Source of the DNA: Chlamydiota bacterium
GTDB lineage: Bacteria > Chlamydiota > Chlamydiia > Chlamydiales > Criblamydiaceae
Reading direction: 5' to 3'
Length of the DNA stretch: 12,732 nt
Assembly (NCBI GenBank): GCA_021772365.1
Contig: JAJFMC010000337.1
Location: forward strand, 1 to 12,732
The translations under genes were made by a program, and so were the position numbers. A model generated the notes under the pieces. The model had not been told where the DNA came from, made no database searches, and saw only the letters and a program-made list of their open reading frames with translations. Shown piece after piece: positions 1-6,063 of this stretch (within the stretch, counting starts at the first letter, position 1; every line of letters starts with the position of its first letter).

Positions 1-33
1 AAAAACATCTCCTATGAAGAACCAAAACACACT

Positions 34-270
34 ATGCTAAATAAAATCATCGAACTATCCATTGACCAAATCGAACAAGCCCGCTATACATTTGCTGTCA
101 TCGTCGATAATAAAACCGGGAAAGTGATCTGGTATGAAAAGCACCAAGAAGCCTCGGAGGAAATAGAAGATCTTCTTTTAACACTTAATTTTGAGAAAAA
201 TAATGGAGCGATCATCACTAAGGGACACGTTGAAATTCTCACAACAAATAGACTGAGGGAACATGATTGA
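34..270 (+). CDS. small hypothetical protein, possibly 5'-partial
   Basis: I do not recognise this protein. From the ATG at 34 it has 78 residues, with a mixed alpha/beta look: a beta-like stretch at residues 18-34 (FAVIVDNKTGKVIWYE type), an acidic helix at 38-50 and a second beta-like stretch at 59-70. There is no signal peptide, membrane segment or cysteine. The ATG has no convincing Shine-Dalgarno sequence (only a weak GAAGAA at 17-22), and the frame stays open back to base 1, so the true start may lie outside the window. Its TGA overlaps the start of the next gene by 8 bases, which suggests cotranscription and coupled translation. That tight overlap is the main reason to believe the gene is real. 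Confidence 0.6.
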   Translation: MLNKIIELSIDQIEQARYTFAVIVDNKTGKVIWYEKHQEASEEIEDLLLTLNFEKNNGAIITKGHVEILTTNRLREHD

Positions 271-505
271 AGTAGCACCCAATACCGCCATCATGATCTA
301 CCTCGCCATTTTTTTGACCGTAATTATGGGACTATGGCTTTACACACATGTTATAAAGCGCCATAAAAAAATCGTTATTACAGAACAACACCTTTTGGTC
401 TGTGAGTACTGCCAGTGTGCGTATGTAGAGGATCATACTAAAGAAGTGACCAAGTGTCCAGAATGTCAATCATATAATAAAAACAATTCCTACAAGCCCA
501 AATAA
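263..505 (+). CDS. small membrane protein with zinc-ribbon-like tail
   Basis: This is an 80-residue protein of unknown function. Residues 9-30 form one strongly hydrophobic helix. A basic stop-transfer stretch follows (IKRHKK, 31-36), so the C-terminal part should lie in the cytoplasm. The tail holds two CxxC pairs, C47-x-x-C50 and C65-x-x-C68, plus C52, in the arrangement of a small zinc ribbon (CEYC ... KCPEC). It starts inside the end of the preceding gene, with GAGG at 255-258 as a rather close ribosome binding site. The two genes look like one transcript. Metal binding and topology are inferred from the pattern. It could be a small conserved chlamydial protein, but I cannot name one. Confidence 0.75.
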   Translation: MIEVAPNTAIMIYLAIFLTVIMGLWLYTHVIKRHKKIVITEQHLLVCEYCQCAYVEDHTKEVTKCPECQSYNKNNSYKPK

Positions 506-574
506 CTGAACCATAATTCTTAACACAACCTTAACACATCCCCATTAAACTTCACTTTATTTTTTAATATAACC

Positions 575-1018
575 ATGGTTTTTTATCTACTATGGGCAAT
601 TGCAAACGCGCATAATCATGTAGCAATGGAACTTATCAACCAAGGCGCAGCACATGGTCAAGATCTGAATATTCAAGATAATTGGCCTATGAAGAACGCG
701 GCAATCCATTTAGCAGTAGCTAAAGGATACACGGTAAGAAGTAAAGACGGTCAGATGCTAAAATTTTCAAATCTTGATCTCGTTAAGAAAATGGTCGAGC
801 TTGATGCTGACCTGAATCTACAAAACGGGTTGGGAAATACTCCCCTGCATCTCGCACATTTACGCCGGGATACAGAAACGATCCAATTCTTACTAGAGAA
901 TGGTGCTAAGACCGGTATCAAAAACTTAAACGGAGAGACACCCCAAGAGATGTCCAACAAAAACTATGAAGCCGCTACGAAGATCCTTTGGGAAACGGTT
1001 AGCACTACGCTTCAATGA
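575..1018 (+). CDS. short ankyrin-repeat protein, possibly a truncated remnant
   Basis: This 147-residue ORF carries ankyrin repeats, a protein-binding fold common in the effectors and accessory proteins of intracellular bacteria. Residues 5-34 are the second half of a repeat. Residues 42-83 (AAIHLAVAKG ...) form a repeat broken by an extra loop at about 53-65. Residues 85-117 (GNTPLHLA ... LLENGA) form a canonical repeat, and 118-143 (NGETPQEM ...) a degenerate last one. The N-terminus starts in mid-repeat and the ATG has no ribosome binding site. The frame is open upstream to a TAA at 521 without another ATG. The last eight codons lie antisense to a TPR-protein remnant. Both ends therefore look damaged, and this may be a fragment of a longer ankyrin gene. 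No secretion signal is visible. Expression is doubtful. Confidence 0.6.
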   Translation: MVFYLLWAIANAHNHVAMELINQGAAHGQDLNIQDNWPMKNAAIHLAVAKGYTVRSKDGQMLKFSNLDLVKKMVELDADLNLQNGLGNTPLHLAHLRRDTETIQFLLENGAKTGIKNLNGETPQEMSNKNYEAATKILWETVSTTLQ

Positions 1019-1234
1019 AGCCTCGTATTCTGTTAGGGATTCCTCATAGCGACCAAGATCTAGAAGCATTTCAGCGAGCAATTCACGGGAAGGCAATATT
1101 TCTCCCGGTGTGATAGGATGTTTTTCCGTCGATGCTTCTATCTTTGCTGCCTTTTTCTGCTTCTCTTCGGGCTCGTTCTTGCAAACAACGCATGGATAGT
1201 TGCGAATTCCGCCCCTTGCGAGACAAAAAAACCT
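992..1234 (-). pseudogene. remnant of a tetratricopeptide-repeat protein
   Basis: One minus-strand frame, open from after a TAA at 1235-1237 down to a TAA at 926-928, reads as a convincing protein between about 1190 and 992 but has no start codon. The core runs through EKHPITPGE, then LPSRELLAEMLLDLGRYEES and LTEYEASLKR, ending ANRF. From memory this resembles the C-terminal part of uncharacterised secreted TPR proteins (pattern EKHPVTPGP..PARELLGDMLLE.GR..EAL.EYEA.L...PNRF). The resemblance stops abruptly at NRF (about 992), just where the ankyrin ORF on the other strand begins to make sense. The piece upstream, including a PCVVC stretch, is not recognised. The rest of 1019-1348 holds no other gene. 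The base composition matches the neighbouring helicase block, which suggests both arrived together. Confidence 0.6.
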
Positions 1235-1348
1235 TTAAAAATCGGCTTCAACTATTTTTGCAATTCCCTCTAAGTCTTTAGGTTTTAATCCGAATATTTT
1301 TTATAACGCTCTTCCCTCAAAGTTTGGTAGACTTGTTTGGGTATAGAT

Positions 1349-2683
1349 TTACTTTCCCCGGCTACGGAAACCTTGTGAGGCTCCTACCTTCCCTGGATTT
1401 TTTCGACGTGACTTACCGAATGTTTTCGACTTGCCACCAGGCGCAGATGAACTGCCATTAGTACGACGTTTTCCAGCATTCCCAAATGAAGGTTTCTTAC
1501 CTGCAAATCCGCTCCGTCTTTTCAAAATTGGCTCGGCCTTGATCGACGGGTCAGGTTCATAACCAGGTACCACCTCCTTAGGCAATTCGCGCTTTAGCAA
1601 CCGTTCGATATCTTGCAACAGTTTGTGCTCGTCGATACAAACCAGCGACATTGCCTCGCCTTCATTACCAGCACGACCGGTACGACCGATCCGGTGTACA
1701 TAATCTTCAGGCACATTCGGTAGCTCGAAGTTTACAACATGCGCCAACTGATCAATATCCAGTCCGCGCGCCGCAACATCAGTTGCGACAAGTACACGTA
1801 TACTGTTATTTTTGAAACTCGATAGCGCTTGCGTACGTGCTCCCTGGCTTTTGTTGCCGTGAATCGCAGCAGCACTTATACCATCCTGTTCCAGTTGTTT
1901 GACCAGGCGATTTGCACCGTGTTTTGTTCGTGTAAAGACCAACACTTGCTGCCAGTTCTGAGAACTAATTATGTGAGACAATAACTCACGCTTGCGCTCA
2001 CGGTCAACAGGGTGTATCTGCTGTTTCACAAGTTCCGGTGTGTCGTTGCGGCGAGCCACTTCGATCAGTACCGGTGATTTTAGTAAGCTACCAGCCAATT
2101 TTCTGATTTCTTGGGAGAAAGTCGCCGAAAACAGCAGACTTTGCCGCTCTTTAGGTAACAGAGCGATGGTCTTGCGGATATCGTTAATAAAACCCATATC
2201 CAGCATACGGTCGGCTTCATCCAGTACCAGGATCTCGACACTAGAGAGATCTACGGTCTTCTGGTTGACGTGATCCAACAATCGGCCAGGGGTGGCCACT
2301 AAGATATCCACGCCGTGGCGCAGTTTTGTAATCTGTGGATTAATTTTAACTCCACCGAAGATCACAGCTGATTTCAAGGGCAAATGCTTGCCATAAACAT
2401 CAACACTTTCACCTACTTGGGCAGCAAGTTCACGTGTTGGCGTAAGGATTAGGGCTCGTACGGGACGACTCCCCTTGCTCGTAGCCTTCTTACTCAGAAG
2501 GTGGAGTAAAGGTAGGGTGAAACCGGCGGTTTTTCCGGTACCGGTTTGTGCACAACCCATGATGTCACGCCCTTCAAGAATAACAGGGATTGCCTGGCTC
2601 TGGATCGGGGTGGGTTCGTTATAATTTTGTGCTTTCACAGCACGAACTAGTTCGGCCAAAAGGCCGAGTGAATCAAATGACAT
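1349..2683 (-). CDS. rhlE: ATP-dependent DEAD-box RNA helicase, RhlE type
   Basis: This 444-residue protein is an ATP-driven RNA-unwinding enzyme of the RhlE group, which acts in ribosome maturation, mRNA turnover and growth in the cold. All helicase motifs are present in order: Q motif (F3 and PTPIQ 24-28), motif I AQTGTGKT 45-52, Ia PTREL 82-86, Ib TPGR 131-134, II DEAD 155-158, III SAT 186-188, IV around 249-254, V ATDVAARGLD 300-309 and VI HRIGRTGRAG 330-339. A basic Gly/Lys/Arg/Ser-rich RNA-binding tail fills 388-444. I chose the ATG at 2683 (MSFDSLGL, the usual RhlE N-terminus) because GGAG lies 8 bases upstream. A GTG at 2797 would only add 38 non-conserved residues from the leader. 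The gene is visibly richer in GC than its neighbours, which points to acquisition, probably from a proteobacterium. Confidence 0.93.
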   Translation of the reverse strand: MSFDSLGLLAELVRAVKAQNYNEPTPIQSQAIPVILEGRDIMGCAQTGTGKTAGFTLPLLHLLSKKATSKGSRPVRALILTPTRELAAQVGESVDVYGKHLPLKSAVIFGGVKINPQITKLRHGVDILVATPGRLLDHVNQKTVDLSSVEILVLDEADRMLDMGFINDIRKTIALLPKERQSLLFSATFSQEIRKLAGSLLKSPVLIEVARRNDTPELVKQQIHPVDRERKRELLSHIISSQNWQQVLVFTRTKHGANRLVKQLEQDGISAAAIHGNKSQGARTQALSSFKNNSIRVLVATDVAARGLDIDQLAHVVNFELPNVPEDYVHRIGRTGRAGNEGEAMSLVCIDEHKLLQDIERLLKRELPKEVVPGYEPDPSIKAEPILKRRSGFAGKKPSFGNAGKRRTNGSSSAPGGKSKTFGKSRRKNPGKVGASQGFRSRGK

Positions 2684-2792
2684 ATAAAATTCTCCAAAAC
2701 AGACCCGCATTAAGCTCAAGCAAATGATCGGTCCAGGCTGAATATTATTTGTGTCGAGGAATACCGGGATGGGTTCTACCGCGAAAAGGTTA

Positions 2793-2813
2793 GGCACAGA
2801 CCGAAAGTGTGCC
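2793..2813 (-). other. leader hairpin upstream of the helicase gene
   Basis: On the minus strand GGCACA, a 9-base loop and TGTGCC form a perfect 6-bp stem. It sits a few bases after the predicted transcription start and about 110 nt before the helicase ATG. The motif CTTTCGG occurs twice here, once before the stem and once in the loop. There is no T-run after it, so it is not a terminator. It could be a 5' stability element or a control structure for a helicase made in the cold. That role is inference. Confidence 0.4.
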
Positions 2814-2824
2814 GAAAGGTAGTT

Positions 2825-2833
2825 ATTATAGCA
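2825..2833 (-). promoter_or_regulatory. extended -10 promoter of the helicase gene
   Basis: Read on the minus strand, this is TGC followed by TATAAT, a perfect extended -10 element (TGnTATAAT). The -35 region is poor, as is usual for extended -10 promoters. Transcription would start near 2818, giving a 5' leader of about 135 nt before the ATG at 2683. Confidence 0.65.
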
Positions 2834-2955
2834 GACTCATCATTAAAAGAATAGGAAAAACAACGAGAGTACACCGTCTTTCCTAAAAGAAAGGCCCTAG
2901 ACCTCATTACCCCCTAACACAAATAATCTTTACATATTAGCAATACATAATTAAT

Positions 2956-2984
2956 TTTACATATAAAACATTATACGCTATAAT
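2956..2984 (+). promoter_or_regulatory. sigma-70-type promoter of the PLD gene
   Basis: TTTACA (2956-2961), a spacer of exactly 17 bases and a perfect TATAAT (2979-2984) make a near-consensus housekeeping promoter. Transcription would start near 2991, 25 bases before the ATG. AAGGA at 3004-3008 is the ribosome binding site, 7 bases from the start codon. Confidence 0.8.
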
Positions 2985-3015
2985 AACACATTAAATTAAT
3001 TACAAGGACAATATA

Positions 3016-4644
3016 ATGTTCAATAACATGTCGACAGGAATAGTGAGTACATGCAATCCATTGACACCTTCTCAAACAAAACACCCTGGTTTTGGTTCTA
3101 TAGAAGAGAGTAATAGAAAATCCTGTTTAAAAATAAATAAAGTTCTTGATATAGCCTTGTCTGCTTTGGGGGTTCTGGGTATCGCATTTATAGCAATATC
3201 TGTAGGAGCCGTTGTAGGACTTACGGTTTGTATTACACCATTAGTACCAATTGGAATTGCTGTCGGTACATTTGCCATTCTGATTACAACAGCATTAATT
3301 GCACGAAAGGTCTACCACAAAGTCATTAATCACCCAAGTCGCTATAAACTTGATCAGGATATTATTACAGCCAACGAAAGTAATGTTCCTGTACTTGGAA
3401 AATATTGTAAAGCTGACCTTAAAGTAATCAATAGTGTTGACAAAAGTTTCGAGCAAAAGAAAGAACTCGTTCGGTCAGCTAAACAAAGTATTGAGTGTTC
3501 TTTTAACTTTGCCGGTGGTGAAAAACTGCAAGAGTTTCTTGGAATTATTGATGAGAGAATGGAAAAACACGAGAAGCTTAAGGCTCACTTAATTTTAAGC
3601 AATGACCTACTCGTAAAAGACGACTATAGACTACTTGAAGAGTATTCAAAAAAGTGGCCTGGACGATTTAACTATCTCGTAACAAACCGACAAACTAAAT
3701 GGACTCCTTTCATCCGAACAGAAGAGAATCATGTAAAACTCTTAATCGTAGACGGAAGGTATTTTGGCCTTGGAGGATCTGGTATACAACAAAATATGAC
3801 GAGAGAAACTCCTCCTGTAGAAACGGAGAGCTCTAAAAAAACATTTGCTGAAAACTTTATCGACCGCTCCTTCAGAGATACCGATCTATTTGGAAAATCA
3901 CTCCCTGAAGACAAATCAAATATAGCTCAGACGATGAGAGGCCAGTTCTTTAACTTGTACCAAATTTGGAATAGGAGGATGGGGAGAAAATTAAAAGAAA
4001 ATGAAGGAATGAAGTTTAAAGTAGACCCTGAGTTAGCCTCTTGTCTTCAATTTGACACAGATAGTGAAGTTTCGAAAAATCAAGAATTAAAATTTATCGT
4101 TGGAGGCCCTGAACATCGAGGTGTAAATCCAATCGAAAGAGAGCTTTCTAAAATGATAGAAAATGCTAAGAAAAATGTTAATATTGGTAATCTGATGTTT
4201 AACCCTGGTAAGGCTATCGTAAGGTCTTTGAAAAAGGTGAAAAGAGTTACCCCTGAAGTAAACCTCGTTGGACATTTTAATGGGAAAGGCCCCAATTCAT
4301 CCCTTATTCACTACGTTCATGTTTGGCCTTCAAGGCCTAACTATAGACTGTTAGACACTGTTTACGAGAGTCAGGTGAAGAAACAACACTATCATAAAAA
4401 AGTGATGACTGTTGATGAACAGCTAGCTTTTGTGGGTTCTTACAATTTTGGTCAAAAAAGTTCTCTTTGTGATTACGAGGTCGGCTGTGTCATCAAAAGT
4501 GAAACCATAGCAAAGTGTATCGATGACGCTTTAAAAACAGACAAAGAAAACTCTAAAAAAATTAATGCTGGACCTAAGTGGAAAGAGTACATTAAATTTT
4601 TCGCATTTGTCACTAAAGGGATTCTTGGCAACCTTGCAGGCTAA
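3016..4644 (+). CDS. membrane-anchored phospholipase D-family protein
   Basis: This 542-residue protein belongs to the PLD superfamily (phospholipases D, cardiolipin synthases, some nucleases). It has two complete HxK(x)4D motifs: H239-K241-D246, followed by a Gly-rich GLGGSG, and H460-K462-D467, followed by GSYNFG. The two motifs should form one active site that transfers phosphatidyl groups or hydrolyses phosphodiesters. Residues 1-44 are polar. Residues 45-72 and 74-96 are two hydrophobic helices separated only by a proline-containing turn (TPLVP), the paired shape typical of chlamydial inclusion-membrane proteins. A basic cluster follows (ARKVYHKV). It stands alone behind its own strong promoter, and the 163-bp palindrome begins 4 bases after its stop. 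Chlamydiae are known to carry several PLD-family proteins. Here the substrate, and whether the site faces bacterium or host, are unknown. The simplest alternative is a cardiolipin synthase-like enzyme of the bacterial membrane. Confidence 0.85.
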   Translation: MFNNMSTGIVSTCNPLTPSQTKHPGFGSIEESNRKSCLKINKVLDIALSALGVLGIAFIAISVGAVVGLTVCITPLVPIGIAVGTFAILITTALIARKVYHKVINHPSRYKLDQDIITANESNVPVLGKYCKADLKVINSVDKSFEQKKELVRSAKQSIECSFNFAGGEKLQEFLGIIDERMEKHEKLKAHLILSNDLLVKDDYRLLEEYSKKWPGRFNYLVTNRQTKWTPFIRTEENHVKLLIVDGRYFGLGGSGIQQNMTRETPPVETESSKKTFAENFIDRSFRDTDLFGKSLPEDKSNIAQTMRGQFFNLYQIWNRRMGRKLKENEGMKFKVDPELASCLQFDTDSEVSKNQELKFIVGGPEHRGVNPIERELSKMIENAKKNVNIGNLMFNPGKAIVRSLKKVKRVTPEVNLVGHFNGKGPNSSLIHYVHVWPSRPNYRLLDTVYESQVKKQHYHKKVMTVDEQLAFVGSYNFGQKSSLCDYEVGCVIKSETIAKCIDDALKTDKENSKKINAGPKWKEYIKFFAFVTKGILGNLAG

Positions 4645-4647
4645 TCA

Positions 4648-4810
4648 TATATACTGCTCGCACTTGAATGTGAGAAATTTGCCAAAGTCGGCGCCCTAGA
4701 TTGCTCGGCAGGGAAATTGCCAATAGCCATCTATGGGTGATTTTCATGCTGAGCAAGATCGGGATGCCGGCGCAGGAAAAATTCTCAGATTGATGTGAGA
4801 GCTGTATATA
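4648..4810. repeat. 163-bp imperfect palindrome, MITE-like element
   Basis: The ends are inverted copies (TATATACTGCTCGCA on the left; the right end read in reverse complement begins TATATACAGCTCTCA), and the similarity continues through the whole element. Paired blocks include TGAGAA 4671-4676 with its inverted partner near 4780-4786, CGGC 4689-4692 with GCCG 4766-4769, CCC 4694-4696 with GGG 4761-4763, TTGCTC 4701-4706 with GAGCAA 4751-4756, and ATAG 4723-4726 with CTAT 4731-4734 around a CCAT loop. The transcript would fold into one long hairpin. There is no ORF inside. The TA-rich ends could include a duplicated TA target site. It lies between two convergent genes, 4 bases after the PLD stop, so it may end transcription from both sides. 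Mobility is inferred from shape only. Confidence 0.75.
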
Positions 4811-4869
4811 CCAAAATGAAAACGGACTTGTTTTTCCTATACTTAACCCTGCTTCAAGCCCTTTTTGGA

Positions 4870-6063
4870 TTATAAGTTTTTCACACTAATACGACATTTT
4901 TCGATCAATTCGGGTAGGACATCACGTATCTCTATTGCCCGGTGATCCCAAGTGTGGTTAACCCTTACAACCGCACGGCCAGATTCGACGACAGCTTTTC
5001 TTGCATCTTCATTTTCAAGGTAGTAGTTGATTTTTTCATTCACTTTATCCCACTCTTTCGAACGGAAATACACGATGCTTTCGCCATCTTTGAACATTTG
5101 TTTTAGAAAAGGGTTTTCATTCGTCACGACCAGTGCCCCACAAGCGAACCCTGCAAAGATTCTTTCGTGAGCGCCATATTTGAAAAATGGACTGCTGTTT
5201 AGGCAAATTTTACTCTTTTGTAGAATTTTTAAACTTTCTTCATAACTGACAGGTTCATGGAAGACAATGTTGCTTTTGTCTCGTAACATCTCTTTCCAGC
5301 CCTTTGTAGCTGACTGATCATCTTCAAAAAGCTCACCGAAAATATGTACCTCTCCATCATTAATGTGTCTGATGAGTTCCACACGATCTATTCCCCTAGA
5401 ATATTGATCGAGGTACGAAAAAAGATTTAAAAAGTTAATGTCCTCATTTTCAACATCTTTAGTTCCCCACACACTAACAAGAGCCTCATGCAGAGGTATT
5501 TCCGTATTGGAGAAAAAGAGATCGGTAGCCTCTTCAAGAACTTCACGTTCAACATCAGAAAGTTTATGTTTCCAAATTGACTGCATCGTCTCAAAATCAT
5601 AGCAACTACCAATAAAAACAACGTCATACTGTTTTTCTTGTGGTGGTTCATCAAGCAAGTCACGTTCAATAGCATGAGGCATAAAGAGAATTCTATCAAA
5701 CCCCTGGGTGCTTAAACCATAACAGTCAGATTGATCCACACAAGAGATCATAGAATAAGGGCTTTCAATCAGGTAGACAGAGTATAGAGAAGGATCCAAT
5801 AATATCGACAAGTGTGGAATTTCCGTATAATCCCACAAATATGTGTTGTCGGGAAATGGAGTGAAACTATTAAAAGAAGCCGTACAATCAGGAGCATACT
5901 CGATAATTTCGTCGATGAGGCTTTCGTCGACTTTTGATTCATCGACATCGACCACTTTACTTTCAACGTTTGCACGTTTCAACGCTTCTACGAGTTTATT
6001 CGTGAAGTGACGTTTCGACTCATATTGATTGTAATTCACTAAGAAACAAACTTTTTTGATCAT
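4870..6063 (-). CDS. CgeB/YkvP-type family 1 glycosyltransferase
   Basis: This 397-residue protein looks like a GT-B-fold glycosyltransferase of the CgeB-like group (often annotated as DUF3880 plus Glyco_trans_1_2). The N-terminal Rossmann half starts at residues 3-12 (KKVCFLVNYN). A hinge-like strand YDVVFIGS lies at 146-153. The C-terminal half carries the conserved region GAHERIFAGFACGALVVTN (297-315), where E300 fits the nucleotide-sugar-binding glutamate of GT-B enzymes, then DGESIVYF (326-333) and a closing HTWDHRA (370-376) typical of the group. It has no signal peptide or membrane helix and should act in the cytoplasm. The start is clear: ATG at 6063 overlaps the TGA of the upstream gene as ATGA, with AAGG 7 bases before it. 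Donor and acceptor are unknown. The upstream gene product is an obvious candidate partner or substrate. Confidence 0.82.
   Translation of the reverse strand: MIKKVCFLVNYNQYESKRHFTNKLVEALKRANVESKVVDVDESKVDESLIDEIIEYAPDCTASFNSFTPFPDNTYLWDYTEIPHLSILLDPSLYSVYLIESPYSMISCVDQSDCYGLSTQGFDRILFMPHAIERDLLDEPPQEKQYDVVFIGSCYDFETMQSIWKHKLSDVEREVLEEATDLFFSNTEIPLHEALVSVWGTKDVENEDINFLNLFSYLDQYSRGIDRVELIRHINDGEVHIFGELFEDDQSATKGWKEMLRDKSNIVFHEPVSYEESLKILQKSKICLNSSPFFKYGAHERIFAGFACGALVVTNENPFLKQMFKDGESIVYFRSKEWDKVNEKINYYLENEDARKAVVESGRAVVRVNHTWDHRAIEIRDVLPELIEKCRISVKNL

Larger units (their letters stand above)
2684..3015. other. divergent intergenic region between helicase and PLD genes
   Basis: These 332 bases hold no credible gene. 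The left half (2684-2830) is the relatively GC-rich leader and promoter of the helicase. The right half (about 2900-3015) is very AT-rich and holds the promoter and ribosome binding site of the PLD gene. The sharp change in composition near 2830-2900 may be the edge of the transferred helicase block. TTTACATAT occurs twice (2929-2937 and 2956-2964). The second copy is the -35 region of the PLD promoter. Confidence 0.7.

Noticed and set aside
2684..2797. N-terminal extension of the helicase from a GTG at 2797
   Set aside because: The 38 extra residues do not look like a helicase N-terminus, the GTG lies inside the leader hairpin, and the ATG at 2683 has a good ribosome binding site and the family's usual MSF start.
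2878..2893. CTTTC/GAAAG inverted repeat in the divergent region
   Set aside because: A 5-bp stem without a T-run in AT-rich sequence is not enough to call a terminator or operator.
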